DNA from: Moritella sp. PE36
Lineage (GTDB): Bacteria > Pseudomonadota > Gammaproteobacteria > Enterobacterales > Moritellaceae
Direction of reading: 5' to 3'
Length of the DNA: 64,000 bases
Assembly: GCF_000170855.1 (NCBI RefSeq)
Contig: NZ_ABCQ01000001.1
Coordinates: 307,013-371,012, forward strand
This document shows positions 46,296 to 56,432 of this stretch, piece by piece (within the stretch, counting starts at the first letter, position 1; each line of letters opens with the position of its first letter). A program made the translations under genes and the position numbers. The notes beneath the pieces are model-generated. The model was not told the origin of the DNA and searched no databases. It saw only the letters and a list, made by a program, of their open reading frames with translations.

Positions 46296-48185
46296 CTAGC
46301 TATCGCTGAGCATGTTACCTTTATCTTCTAACCAAGCCCGGCGATCTGCAGAGCGTTTTTTGGCAAGTAGCATATCCATCATGGCGAATGTTTCGTCTGC
46401 ATCATCAATCGTTAAACGGACTAACCGGCGGGTATTAGGATCCATGGTGGTTTCCCGCAATTGTAACGGATTCATTTCACCCAGTCCTTTAAAACGTTGC
46501 ACGTTGACTTTACCGCGTTTTTTCTCGGCTTCGATACGATCGAGAATGCCGTTTTTCTCAGCTTCATCTAATGCATAAAACACTTCTTTACCGATATCGA
46601 TACGATATAACGGCGGCATGGCCACAAACGCATGTCCGGCTTCAACCATGGCTCTAAAATGTTTATAGAACAAGGCGCATAACAAGGTAGCAATGTGTAG
46701 ACCATCGGAATCGGCATCGGCTAAGATACAGACCTTGCCATAACGCAACCCGGAAATATCATCCGAGTCAGGGTCAATACCCAGCGCCACAGAAATATTA
46801 TGCACTTCTTCTGAAGCCAGTACTTGGGCAGAATCCACTTCCCAGGTATTTAAGATCTTACCGCGCAATGGCATCACAGCTTGAAACTCACGATCACGCG
46901 CTTGTTTCGCAGAACCACCAGCAGAGTCACCTTCCACTAAGAACAGTTCTGAACGCATTGGGTCTTGACCCGAACAATCGGTTAATTTACCCGGCAATGC
47001 AGGTCCACTGGTCACCCGCTTACGCGCCACTTTCTTACTGGCTTTTAAGCGTTTCTGGGCGTTGTTAATACACACTTCAGCCAGCAGTTCAGCCAGATCG
47101 GTATTGGAATTTAACCATAATGAAAACGAATCTTTAACCACACCAGAAACAAACGCAGCACACTGACGTGATGACAAACGTTCTTTGGTTTGTCCGGCAA
47201 ATTGTGGGTCTTGCATTTTAACCGACAAGATATAAGAGCAACGATCCCAAATATCATCCGGCGTTAACTTCACGCCACGTGGCAATAAGCTACGGAATTC
47301 ACAGAACTCACGCATGGCATCGAGCAGACCTTGACGTAAACCATTAACATGGGTACCACCGAGCACTGTCGGGATCAAGTTAACATAACTTTCCGTCACC
47401 GATTCACCGCCTTCAGGCAACCAGATCACCGCCCAATCAGCCGCTTCATTGTTGGCTGAAAAACTGCCCACAAACGGCGTTTCAGGTATTGTCGGCCACT
47501 TATCTAGCGACTCCATCAAGTAGTCTTCTAGGCCTTTTTCAAAGCACCAGGCATGTTTTTCTTTATTAACTTTGTCGTCAAATTTGATGCTTAAGCCAGG
47601 ACACAATACCGCTTTAGCGCGTAAGTTATGCACCAAGCGTTTAGCGGAGAAGTTACCCGAATCAAAATAGCTCGGATCCGGCCAGAAATGGACCTTGGTA
47701 CCCGTGGTACGAATGCCAATTGTACCAATCACTTCTAATTCAGACACCTTTTCGCCATGTTCAAAGGCGATTTGATAGATTTGGCCACCCCGGCGAATGG
47801 TGATTTCAACGCGTTTAGATAATGCGTTTACAACCGAAATACCTACCCCATGTAGACCACCGGAGAATTGATAACTATCGTTCGAGAATTTACCACCCGC
47901 ATGTAACTTAGATAAAATCAGCTCAACACCACTCACCCCTTCCACAGGGTGAATATCCACCGGCATACCACGACCATCATCGCTCACTTCTAGCGATTGG
48001 TCTGCATGTAAGGTAACGGTAATGCTCTGAGCATGACCAGCTAACGCTTCATCGACACTGTTATCGATAACTTCTTGGCCAAGGTGATTAGGGCGTACTG
48101 TGTCGGTATACATACCGGGTCTACGACGTACTGGTTCGAGACCATTTAGGACTTCAATCGAGCCCGCGTTATATTCTTGAGTCAT
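46296..48185 (-). CDS. parE: DNA topoisomerase IV subunit B
   Basis: 629-aa GyrB-like ATPase subunit of topoisomerase IV, needed to unlink daughter chromosomes. GHKL ATPase motifs: VIDNSVDEALAGH (Asn), DDGRGMPVDIHP, GGLHGVGISVVNALS. TOPRIM: FLVEGDSAGGSAKQARDREFQAVMPLRGKILN, with EGDSAGG and DADSDGLHI holding the acidic metal residues. Length distinguishes it from GyrB (about 800 aa). Last of nudF-cpdA-yqiA-parE. Confidence 0.98.
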   Translation of the reverse strand: MTQEYNAGSIEVLNGLEPVRRRPGMYTDTVRPNHLGQEVIDNSVDEALAGHAQSITVTLHADQSLEVSDDGRGMPVDIHPVEGVSGVELILSKLHAGGKFSNDSYQFSGGLHGVGISVVNALSKRVEITIRRGGQIYQIAFEHGEKVSELEVIGTIGIRTTGTKVHFWPDPSYFDSGNFSAKRLVHNLRAKAVLCPGLSIKFDDKVNKEKHAWCFEKGLEDYLMESLDKWPTIPETPFVGSFSANNEAADWAVIWLPEGGESVTESYVNLIPTVLGGTHVNGLRQGLLDAMREFCEFRSLLPRGVKLTPDDIWDRCSYILSVKMQDPQFAGQTKERLSSRQCAAFVSGVVKDSFSLWLNSNTDLAELLAEVCINNAQKRLKASKKVARKRVTSGPALPGKLTDCSGQDPMRSELFLVEGDSAGGSAKQARDREFQAVMPLRGKILNTWEVDSAQVLASEEVHNISVALGIDPDSDDISGLRYGKVCILADADSDGLHIATLLCALFYKHFRAMVEAGHAFVAMPPLYRIDIGKEVFYALDEAEKNGILDRIEAEKKRGKVNVQRFKGLGEMNPLQLRETTMDPNTRRLVRLTIDDADETFAMMDMLLAKKRSADRRAWLEDKGNMLSDS

Positions 48186-48212
48186 GAGTTTCTTTTATGC
48201 TGTTCGTTACAT

Positions 48213-48794
48213 CTACTTGAATGCAAGAAAGGTTAAAATATCGCTAAGATAACGTTCAAATCCGATAAAAGCATGATCACCGCCCTGCTCTACCGTTAAT
48301 TTTGCCGCATTATATTTTGCTGTTGCTTGGTTATAGTCTAACACTTCATCATCGGTCTGTAATAGTGCCCAGATCGTTTCAGGGTGAACTAATGTCGGAC
48401 AATCCAATGCACGTAGTTCATCTATGTGCTGTTCGGTAAGGGTAAATACATTGTCAGTATACGGATTGGTGTTCTCGCCTAAATAATCCACCAGCAACTC
48501 GTAAGGTTTGACCGCCGGATTAACAATGACCGCAGGACAATTAAATACCTGATTCACTTTCGTCGCATAATAACCACCGAGTGAGCTGCCCACCACGCCT
48601 AACTGATAATCAGGATAACGTGCCACAATCGCTTCTATCTGTAACCACGCTTGTTGCGGATAAGGCGATAGATTCGGAATTTCAATGGTTATCTCAGGGT
48701 GGTACAAGCCAAGATAATCGGCCATTTGTTGTGCTTTAACCGATTTTGGCGAACTATTAAAACCGTGCAAATAGAGCAGAAGCATGGGAGCCAT
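48213..48794 (-). CDS. yqiA: YqiA-type esterase
   Basis: 193-aa alpha/beta hydrolase. LLLYLHGFNSSPKSVKA at the start, nucleophile in VGSSLGGYYATKVN, and catalytic His in GGDHAFIGFERY. Same order (nudF-cpdA-yqiA-parE) as in E. coli, 27 bases before parE. Esterase on palmitoyl-CoA or p-nitrophenyl esters is known for the family; its role in the cell is unclear. Confidence 0.94.
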   Translation of the reverse strand: MAPMLLLYLHGFNSSPKSVKAQQMADYLGLYHPEITIEIPNLSPYPQQAWLQIEAIVARYPDYQLGVVGSSLGGYYATKVNQVFNCPAVIVNPAVKPYELLVDYLGENTNPYTDNVFTLTEQHIDELRALDCPTLVHPETIWALLQTDDEVLDYNQATAKYNAAKLTVEQGGDHAFIGFERYLSDILTFLAFK

Positions 48795-48884
48795 GTATTC
48801 ATTTACCTCAGCATAATGGGGGAGTATCGAGGCGTATCATTACCTCAATAACGTTAATAGATCAGGGCAAGGCTAGCCAGAATA

Positions 48885-49709
48885 TTAGTAACCTTTGGAC
48901 TCTAGGTCGGGATTAAAATCGTTGTTCGACAAACGCCAAACTTGACTGTTAATCGAACCATCACTGTGCAGCTGCAAATAACGCCAGCCCGGTGCACGGG
49001 CATCAAGCGTAAATTCATCACAATGCGGTTTAAATTGGAAGCAAGTCGATGGTGAGGCCATAAAGTGAATACCAGCATAGGTTTTATCCAATTGCTGATG
49101 AACATGGCCAAATAACACATGATTGGCTTGCGGGTGTTTCGCAAGTATCGCTAAAAATGCATCGGCATTACGTAAGAGATGTTGGTCTAGCCATTTACAA
49201 CCGACAGGATAAACATTGTGATGTAATACCACTAATGCGAATTTATCTGGGTGCGCGCTAAGTTGTTCGTCAAGCAGAAGCAGTTGTTCGGGCGCGAGAT
49301 AACCGGCTGGAGAGCCCGTTAACTGTGAATCGAGTAAAACAATTTGCCAGTCACCAACAACTTTATATTTATCCGCCAACACACCTTCGGCTCTTAAAGC
49401 ATCGGCCATCAGTGGAATATTGTCGTGATTACCCGGCAACCAATAACACGGTTTATTTAGACGTTTAATATGTTGAGCAAAGTATTGATAAGACGCAGGC
49501 GTATTGTCTTGAGAAATGTCACCCGTAGCAAGCACAGCATCAAACGGTTGTTGATTCTGGAGGATAGCATCAATGACATGCCGATAACTCAATTGCGTTT
49601 TCACCCCGAGCAGATCTTTCTCAGCGGTGGCAAACAAATGAGTATCTGTCACTTGTAATAAATTAATCACATTATGCTTTACAGTTAACTTAGAAATGTC
49701 CGCACCCAC
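48885..49709 (-). CDS. cpdA: 3',5'-cyclic-AMP phosphodiesterase
   Basis: 274-aa class III cAMP phosphodiesterase, lowering cAMP and so CRP activity. Metallophosphoesterase motifs in order: LLQVTDTHLF, LATGDISQD, LPGNHDNIP, VLHHNVYP and LFGHVHQ. The frame starts with GTG at 49709; no good ATG fits. C-terminus ESKGY matches E. coli. In this window a CRP site lies near porin 1, so cAMP control is used nearby. Confidence 0.95.
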   Translation of the reverse strand: MGADISKLTVKHNVINLLQVTDTHLFATAEKDLLGVKTQLSYRHVIDAILQNQQPFDAVLATGDISQDNTPASYQYFAQHIKRLNKPCYWLPGNHDNIPLMADALRAEGVLADKYKVVGDWQIVLLDSQLTGSPAGYLAPEQLLLLDEQLSAHPDKFALVVLHHNVYPVGCKWLDQHLLRNADAFLAILAKHPQANHVLFGHVHQQLDKTYAGIHFMASPSTCFQFKPHCDEFTLDARAPGWRYLQLHSDGSINSQVWRLSNNDFNPDLESKGY

Positions 49710-49910
49710 AATAATCTTTAACCCTTATCCTTATATGTTGTCTAGTAATGACGAAGACTGCCAATCGACACACTGATTACAAGATTACTTAGCTACTAGC
49801 ATACCCTAATACGGGCCAATAAATCTGTTGACCAGCACACATTTCCACAATTCTAATCATCATAGATTCAAATGACTTAGCGATGGAGAGGCCGATTCAC
49901 CATTGTAGCG

Positions 49911-50546
49911 CTACAGCCAAGACTTTTGCAATGCTTGAAAATTCAATTGTAACCACTGGATACCAATAATAGTCGATGCGTTATTTATTCGCCCTGTTTG
50001 CACCATATTATAAGCAGTTTCGCGACTCACCACATGTACGCGTATATCTTCACCTTCACTGGCTAAACCATGAACGCCTTTCGCTGTGCTGCTGTCGACC
50101 TCACCCACGTATAAATCGATAGCTTCACTGGTACCGCCGGGACTAACAAGAAACTGCATAATGAAATCACAACGGCCAATCGTCACACCTGCTTCTTCTA
50201 ATGCTTCGCGTTTCACGACTTCGGCAGAGTCTTCACCTTGTTTATCGATCATGCCTGCCACTAATTCCAGTAACCAAGGTTGTGAGCTTGATTCTATCGC
50301 CGGAATTCTTACCTGCTCTATCAGTACCACTTCATCACGACTCGCATCATAAGGGATCACTGCCGCCGCGTTTCCACGTTCAAATACTTCTCGGCTTATT
50401 TCACCACTCCAACCTCCAGCAAACAGCCTATGTTTAAAGGTATAAGTGTTAATTTTAAAGAAACCATTGAAAACCTGTTGTTTGTTTATGATCTCAATAT
50501 CAGCAATATCATACTCAGATCGTATTTCTAACTTTCGACTTTTCAT
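49911..50546 (-). CDS. nudF: ADP-ribose pyrophosphatase (Nudix)
   Basis: 211-aa Nudix hydrolase splitting ADP-ribose to AMP and ribose phosphate. The Nudix box is GMIDKQGEDSAEVVKREAL then EEAG; REALEEAG catalytic part is intact, and one extra residue lies before the first Glu (six instead of five). N-terminal LFAGGWSGEISREVFERGNAAAV is typical of NudF. Divergent from tolC, as in most gammaproteobacteria, and first of nudF-cpdA-yqiA-parE. Confidence 0.95.
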   Translation of the reverse strand: MKSRKLEIRSEYDIADIEIINKQQVFNGFFKINTYTFKHRLFAGGWSGEISREVFERGNAAAVIPYDASRDEVVLIEQVRIPAIESSSQPWLLELVAGMIDKQGEDSAEVVKREALEEAGVTIGRCDFIMQFLVSPGGTSEAIDLYVGEVDSSTAKGVHGLASEGEDIRVHVVSRETAYNMVQTGRINNASTIIGIQWLQLNFQALQKSWL

Positions 50547-50827
50547 TTACATCTCCTAAAATATACTGATAATAAAGGGTTACGGTGAATACCATGTGGG
50601 CTGCTAGGGTTTAAGGATAATTCCTAGTAAATGTACTAATAATTCCATATCGACATTGATTCAACGTTTAAAACTCGAGCTTTGAGATAACACCTAGTAT
50701 AAGATGGAAATCATCCTATTAATCTAACTATCTCTTTTGGATAATTATTAATTTGACTAAGCAGTTATCATTACTTATTGTTATGCGAATTCATAACGGC
50801 AACTATTTACACTTAAGGTAACCACCA

Positions 50828-52171
50828 ATGAAGTTTAATAAAATTCTTCTAGCCTGCGGTCTGGCATTTTTTGCACACTCAGCCAGTGCTGATAATTTAC
50901 AGCAAATATTTCAACAAGCCTTGACCAAAGATCCTCTTTACTTAGAAGCACAAGCAAACCGTGATGCAGCACTAGAGAAGATTACTGAACAAGAAGCAGC
51001 TAACTTACCACAAATTGGGCTAAGTGCTGATCTGGGTTACGGCATTACGAGTGACACCACTACAGTGAATAAAACGTCTAACCGTAATGCTCTAACGGGT
51101 ACGGTTGGTATTGGTCTAACCCAATCATTATATGAAGAAAGTAATTTCATTAATGTTAGCCAAGCTGCCAAGCAAGCCGAACAAAGTGAACTTGCAGTGC
51201 AAGCTGAACTGCAAAATCTGATTTTACGCGTAGCAAATGCCTACTTCAGCGTATTGAGCGCTAACGATACCTTAGAATTCTCTAACCGTAATAAAGAAGC
51301 GGTAGAGCGTCAACTTGAGCAAACAACGCAACGTTATAATGTCGGTCTAACGGATAAAACAGACGTTTTAGAAGCGCAATCAAGCTTTGACTTATCGGTG
51401 GCAGATGTCATTAATGCTGAAAATACCTTAGCCAATAGTTACGAGTCATTAACTGAAATTACCGGTTTAACCCATATTGACATTGCAACGTTAAATACCA
51501 AACGCTTTAGCCCTACAGCACCAGACGGTCAACGTGATAACTGGTTAGCCACCGCTAACAACCAAAACTTAGCCATTCAGATCCAACGTATTGCCAAGCA
51601 AATTGCCGAAGGTAACGTCGAGCTAGCAAGCTCTGCAGATAACATGTCATTGAATTTGGTGGCAAATGCTGGCGCCCAGTACACCGGCTACGGTGATGAT
51701 TATAGTAATGGTGGAGCAGGTTTAGAAAGCACAGTTTCTTCTGCTAATGTCGGCATCGAATTTAGCATGCCGCTATACACAGGCGGCGCAGTAACGTCGG
51801 CAAAGAAACAAGCAGCTTACCAAGTCACAGCAAGCCAAGAGCAATTAACCAGAGCGAGTCGTGAAGTACAAACTAAAATTCGTACTTTTTACAACAACGT
51901 AACTGCCGGATTAAGCTCTATTAAAGCTTACGAGCAAACGGTTAAGTCCTCTCAAAGTGCTTTAGAAGCAACGCAGGCTGGCTTTGGTGTTGGTACCCGT
52001 ACCATCATTGATGTGTTAGATGCGACAAAGACGTTATATCAATCGAAGCAATCATTGTCCGCATCGCGTTATAGCTACATCATTAGTATGTTACAGTTGA
52101 AACAAGCCGCTGGTACGTTGAACGCTGAAGATATTGATTTAGTCAATGCTGGGTTAGAAACGAGCAACTAA
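50828..52171 (+). CDS. tolC: Outer-membrane efflux channel TolC
   Basis: 447-aa outer-membrane factor forming the exit duct for efflux pumps and type I secretion. Signal peptide ending HSASA, then two structural repeats of helix-rich barrel: LQQIFQQALTKDPLYLEAQANRDAA and SLNLVANAGAQYTGYG. Shorter than the E. coli protein (about 493) chiefly at the C-terminus, typical of marine relatives. Good AAGG site before the ATG. Divergent from nudF over 281 bases. Ends at its own terminator. Confidence 0.96.
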   Translation: MKFNKILLACGLAFFAHSASADNLQQIFQQALTKDPLYLEAQANRDAALEKITEQEAANLPQIGLSADLGYGITSDTTTVNKTSNRNALTGTVGIGLTQSLYEESNFINVSQAAKQAEQSELAVQAELQNLILRVANAYFSVLSANDTLEFSNRNKEAVERQLEQTTQRYNVGLTDKTDVLEAQSSFDLSVADVINAENTLANSYESLTEITGLTHIDIATLNTKRFSPTAPDGQRDNWLATANNQNLAIQIQRIAKQIAEGNVELASSADNMSLNLVANAGAQYTGYGDDYSNGGAGLESTVSSANVGIEFSMPLYTGGAVTSAKKQAAYQVTASQEQLTRASREVQTKIRTFYNNVTAGLSSIKAYEQTVKSSQSALEATQAGFGVGTRTIIDVLDATKTLYQSKQSLSASRYSYIISMLQLKQAAGTLNAEDIDLVNAGLETSN

Positions 52172-52194
52172 GCAAAACGTAACACAGAATACCC

Positions 52195-52220
52195 AGGCGA
52201 CCATGTGTGTCGCCTTTTTT
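52195..52220 (+). terminator. Intrinsic terminator of tolC
   Basis: AGGCGAC (52195-52201) pairs with GTCGCCT (52209-52215), six T follow, 24 bases after the tolC stop. Confidence 0.88.
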
Positions 52221-52325
52221 ATAACTAAAATCTTCTGTAACAGCCAAACACAAACCAATTAAACGTATAAATATAAGTTACTTGCTTTTATTTATAATAT
52301 TAACTCACGCGAATGAGATGTTTCC

Positions 52326-53282
52326 ATGACAGACAAGAATAAAACCAACACCCCCATGGTAAGTAAAGAAAATACCAAGTTTGAAGGGCGATTTCTACAT
52401 CCTAAACACTGGCCATTACTATTCGCCGCCACTGTTTTGTGGTTTATCTCCTTATTACCGAACAATATTCAAAATGTTCTGGGTCGTGCGTTAGGCCGAT
52501 TGGTCGCGAAAATTGTACCCAAGCGTCTAAAAACAGCGCAACAAAACCTAGCACTGAGTTTTCCGGATAAATCTGCGGCCGAAATCGCAGCATTAGCAAA
52601 AGAGAATTTTGAATATACTGGTTTAGCCGTTATTGATACTGCCAATGCCTGGTTCTGGCCTGATTGGCGTATTAAGCAAAACATGGTTATCGAAGGACAA
52701 GAACATATCGACCAAGCCAAAGCGGATGGTAACGGTATGCTGATCTTGGGATCGCATTTTTTATCGCTGGAAATATCAGCGCGTATCTTTGGTCTATTAC
52801 GACCAGCCTATGCAATCTATCGTCCGAACAAAAATCCATTGATGGAATATTTACAATGCCGTGGTCGCACCCTGTCAAATAAAGCCTTAATCAATCGCCG
52901 AGATATCAAAGGCATGTTACGCGTACTCGATGAAGGTGAGCCACTATGGTATGCCCCAGACCATGATTATGGTCCTCGTCGCAGCGTATTTGTCCCCTTC
53001 TTTGCGGTTGATAAAGCCTGTACCATTACTGGTACCACGCTGTTTGCCTCGGGGAAAAATACGAAAACCTACCCAGCATCGTCTTGTCGTCTGCCGGATG
53101 GCCGTTACAAGTTAACGATCCGCGCACCACTGGAAAATTTCCCAACCGGGAACGAAGTGGAAGATGCCACTATCTGTAATAAAGAATGTGAAAAATCTAT
53201 TTTAGAGCAGGTGCCACAATACATGTGGTTACATCGCCGCTTTAAAACCCGTCCAGAAGGTGAGCCGAGCTTGTATAAGTAA
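52326..53282 (+). CDS. lpxL: Lipid A lauroyl acyltransferase, LpxL/HtrB family
   Basis: 318-aa inner-membrane acyltransferase that adds a secondary acyl chain to lipid A. N-terminal helix LLFAATVLWFISLLPN anchors it; the catalytic H-x4-E is LGSHFLSLEIS; DHDYGPRRSVFVPFFAV and QYMWLHRRFKTRPEGEPSLY are LpxL/LpxP signatures. LpxL, LpxP and LpxM paralogues look alike; these segments fit LpxL/LpxP best, so the acyl chain is not certain. Monocistronic; ends at a terminator shared with glnE. Confidence 0.9.
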   Translation: MTDKNKTNTPMVSKENTKFEGRFLHPKHWPLLFAATVLWFISLLPNNIQNVLGRALGRLVAKIVPKRLKTAQQNLALSFPDKSAAEIAALAKENFEYTGLAVIDTANAWFWPDWRIKQNMVIEGQEHIDQAKADGNGMLILGSHFLSLEISARIFGLLRPAYAIYRPNKNPLMEYLQCRGRTLSNKALINRRDIKGMLRVLDEGEPLWYAPDHDYGPRRSVFVPFFAVDKACTITGTTLFASGKNTKTYPASSCRLPDGRYKLTIRAPLENFPTGNEVEDATICNKECEKSILEQVPQYMWLHRRFKTRPEGEPSLYK

Positions 53283-53323
53283 GCTGATATATATAAGTAA
53301 ATAGACAACTAAGTCGTAAAACT

Positions 53324-53374
53324 AAAAAAGCGATTGCTAACGGAAAAATAATGCCCGCAGCAATCGCTTTTTTT
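53324..53374. terminator. Bidirectional terminator between lpxL and glnE
   Basis: 15-bp stem AAAAAAGCGATTGCT (53324-53338) with AGCAATCGCTTTTTT (53359-53373); A run and T run on either side serve both convergent genes. Confidence 0.88.
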
Positions 53375-53389
53375 GGTTATCGCTTTCGT

Positions 53390-56263
53390 TTACACAGCAA
53401 ACAACTGCTGCCAATAGTCGGTCACGACTTTTCGCTGCGCCGTAAATTCACTATTCGCAACAATCCCTTTTTTACCTAATAAATTAAGTCGGTGGATCTC
53501 ATCACGCATTTGGCAGTAACTTGCGGTTAAATCCTCCCCCAATGTTTGGCTAATTAAACCTTCAGCCACACAACGGCTAATAATACGGACATTATCAGGC
53601 CACAGCTGCAGCTTGGGTATCTGCGCCGCATGATTTAACACAATATACTGCATCATAAATTCAATATCGGTAATGCCGCCTTCTGATTGCTTAATATCAA
53701 ATTGGTCGGCATTGGCGTTGAGTAAATGGTTACGCATTTTCAAACGCATTTCCACCACTTGTTTTTGCAATTCGGCGGTATCTCGCGGTTTGGCAAGAAT
53801 ACTGCGTTTCACCTCGTTAAACCGTTTTTGAATCAACTTATCACCATAAACAATACGCGTACGCACTAATGATTGATGCTCCCAGGTCCATGCTTCTTTA
53901 CTCTGATAATCCAAGAAACGCGATACCGGACAAGCCAGTACCCCAGAGTTACCCGATGGACGTAAACGCATATCCACTTCATACAAAATACCAGTGCTGG
54001 TGCGGGTACTAAAAATATGAATAATACGTTGCGCAAGACGTAGATAGAACTGACGACTATCAATCTCTTTGGCGCCGTTGGTCATACCTGCGGTTTCACA
54101 ATTATGAATGAACACCAGATCCAGATCAGAACCATAACCCAGTTCAATACCACCCAGCTTACCGTAAGCGACAACCGCAAAACCTTTCTCACCGGTTTCC
54201 ACAACATTGTGCGGTATACCGTGTTTCTCTTCTAACTGTTGCCATGCTAGGTTGACCACGTTATCAATCACGGCTTCCGCCAACCAAGTCAGGTGATCAC
54301 TCACTTTCATTAACGCTAACTCACCGGCAATATCGGCGGCGGCAATACGCAGTAATTGGGTTTGTTTAAATTGACGTAACGCTTCGAGCTGCTGTTCCTG
54401 ATCTTCTTCAGGGATACGCAACATAAACTGACGTAATTCACTGCGATATTCATGCAATGGCGTGGGGTGATACAAATGCGATGGCACCAACAGCTCATCT
54501 AATAAAATCGGGTGACTCGACAGCTGCTTCGCCACCATCGGACTGGCACCACATAAACGTAATAACTGGGTTAATGCTAAGTCATTTTCGACTAACAATT
54601 CTAAATATGCAGTTCGATTCAAGATCTTTAATAACAACGCAATAATACGAGGTAACAACGCCACAGGGTCATCCGCTTTCAGGATCGAAAACAGCAGTTT
54701 AGGCAATAATTTCTCTATGGTTTGTCGACCTCGAGGACCCACAGTTTTACGGGCATAATCGCTCTTAAAATGATTTAGGTCGTGAGCAAAAGTTTGCGCA
54801 TCTTGCTGGGTTAAACCATATTCTGCCAACAAGGCGACCGCTTCATCCGTTGATAGCTCCAAATGCCATAAATCTAACGCCGGTTGTGACTCTTCATTAT
54901 CCTCATCATCCCCACCAATCACCTGACTAAACTCGCGATTGATCGCCGCCATCACTTGATAAACATGCACATAAAAACTATCCCAATCAGCGTAACCTAA
55001 TACACTAATTAACCGACTGCGATCTAACGCTGACTGCGGTAAGGTTTGGGTTTGTGTATCATTTATTTGCTGGAGAATATTCTCGACTCGGCGCAAGTAA
55101 CAATAACTCTCGGTAAGCACGGTATAACTCTCTGCAGAGATCTCACCAAGCGACTGCAATACTTTCAGCGTTGCTAACAAGGATTTAATTTGTAGTACCG
55201 GTTCACGCCCACCCCGAATAAGCTGAAAGGTTTGTGCCACGAATTCCACTTCCCGAATACCACCACTGCCCAGTTTAATATTATCTTTCAACCCCTTACG
55301 GCGTACATCTGCTTTAATCATGGCCTTCATATTACGCAGCGCATCAATGGCACTAAAATCCACATAACGGCGATAGATAAACGGACGGAGCATTTTTTCA
55401 AGTTCAACTCTGGTTTCTGCATTACCACCCAAAGCACGGGCTTTCACCATGGCATAGCGTTCCCAATCTCGGCCTTGGTTCTGGTAATATTCTTCAAACG
55501 CATTAAAACTCATGACTAAGGGGCCAGAATCGCCAAACGGACGCAAACGCATATCGACACGGTAAGCAAAACCATCGGCAGTGACTTGGTGTAATGCCGC
55601 AATTAATCGCTGGCCTAAGCGCTGGAAGAATTTTTGATTCGTCACCGTACGGCCAGCGCCGACAGTCTCGCCGGATTCTGGATAAGTAAAAATAAGATCA
55701 ATGTCAGATGAGAAATTCAGTTCGCCACCCCCTAACTTGCCCATGGCTAAAATAACCAACTGCTGCTTCACACCGTCGGCGTTTACAGGTGTCCCCTGCT
55801 CTTTACATTGTAGTTGGTATAACCAGTCCAAGGCACCTTCGATTAAACGGTCAGCAAGGTGAGAGGTGTGGGTTAAACTTTCCGTTAGCTGAGAAAATTG
55901 TAGTAGCTCTCGCCAAGCGATAATGCACATATGAAAACGGCGAAATTTTCGTATCGTACGTAATAATGCCGGTTCAGAATCACAAGCCGTTAACTGCTCA
56001 CTTAAGTGTGCTTCGACGTGTGCAGTTCGGGATGCTTGTGAGAGTAGACCAGACTGCCAAATATCGTTAAGTAAGCCAGTATTGTTAATACAGCTTTCCG
56101 CAATAAAATCACTTAACGAAAACACCCGTTGGCTCTGCGCTATTTGCTCGGCAGACAACAAGGCTAAGTCACGCTCATTGCGCTCACACCAACGCTGCCA
56201 ATACATACTTCCTGTATCCGCTAATACATCAACAATTTGACATTCTGTACTCATAAATGACAT
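53390..56263 (-). CDS. glnE: Glutamine synthetase adenylyltransferase/deadenylase
   Basis: 957-aa bifunctional nucleotidyltransferase that adds and removes AMP on glutamine synthetase. Two nucleotidyltransferase domains are recognisable: the N-terminal deadenylase MGKLGGGELNFSSDIDLIFTY and the C-terminal adenylylase YGKLGGIELGYGSDLDLVFIH, each with GS-x-LDL aspartates. GlnD-like helical regions follow each. Full length. In E. coli ygiF is its direct neighbour; here 3.6 kb with a DUF350/PspA cluster lies between. Confidence 0.98.
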   Translation of the reverse strand: MSFMSTECQIVDVLADTGSMYWQRWCERNERDLALLSAEQIAQSQRVFSLSDFIAESCINNTGLLNDIWQSGLLSQASRTAHVEAHLSEQLTACDSEPALLRTIRKFRRFHMCIIAWRELLQFSQLTESLTHTSHLADRLIEGALDWLYQLQCKEQGTPVNADGVKQQLVILAMGKLGGGELNFSSDIDLIFTYPESGETVGAGRTVTNQKFFQRLGQRLIAALHQVTADGFAYRVDMRLRPFGDSGPLVMSFNAFEEYYQNQGRDWERYAMVKARALGGNAETRVELEKMLRPFIYRRYVDFSAIDALRNMKAMIKADVRRKGLKDNIKLGSGGIREVEFVAQTFQLIRGGREPVLQIKSLLATLKVLQSLGEISAESYTVLTESYCYLRRVENILQQINDTQTQTLPQSALDRSRLISVLGYADWDSFYVHVYQVMAAINREFSQVIGGDDEDNEESQPALDLWHLELSTDEAVALLAEYGLTQQDAQTFAHDLNHFKSDYARKTVGPRGRQTIEKLLPKLLFSILKADDPVALLPRIIALLLKILNRTAYLELLVENDLALTQLLRLCGASPMVAKQLSSHPILLDELLVPSHLYHPTPLHEYRSELRQFMLRIPEEDQEQQLEALRQFKQTQLLRIAAADIAGELALMKVSDHLTWLAEAVIDNVVNLAWQQLEEKHGIPHNVVETGEKGFAVVAYGKLGGIELGYGSDLDLVFIHNCETAGMTNGAKEIDSRQFYLRLAQRIIHIFSTRTSTGILYEVDMRLRPSGNSGVLACPVSRFLDYQSKEAWTWEHQSLVRTRIVYGDKLIQKRFNEVKRSILAKPRDTAELQKQVVEMRLKMRNHLLNANADQFDIKQSEGGITDIEFMMQYIVLNHAAQIPKLQLWPDNVRIISRCVAEGLISQTLGEDLTASYCQMRDEIHRLNLLGKKGIVANSEFTAQRKVVTDYWQQLFAV

Positions 56264-56432
56264 CCATATAATTAAGGCTTGAGATCCAATTAATTCAACA
56301 ATTTAAACCGGCTGTTTATATCAACAATGCACAGATAGACATGCTATGTCTTACATGCTATTACTTAGCGATATTAATTTATCATTAGTAAACGATTATG
56401 GCAGCTAAAATCGTAAGAGAAGGTAACCTTTA

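Noticed and set aside
49911..50546. Extra residue in the NudF Nudix box as evidence of a different function
   Set aside because: Catalytic REALEEAG part is intact and the extra residue is in a tolerant loop; synteny supports NudF.
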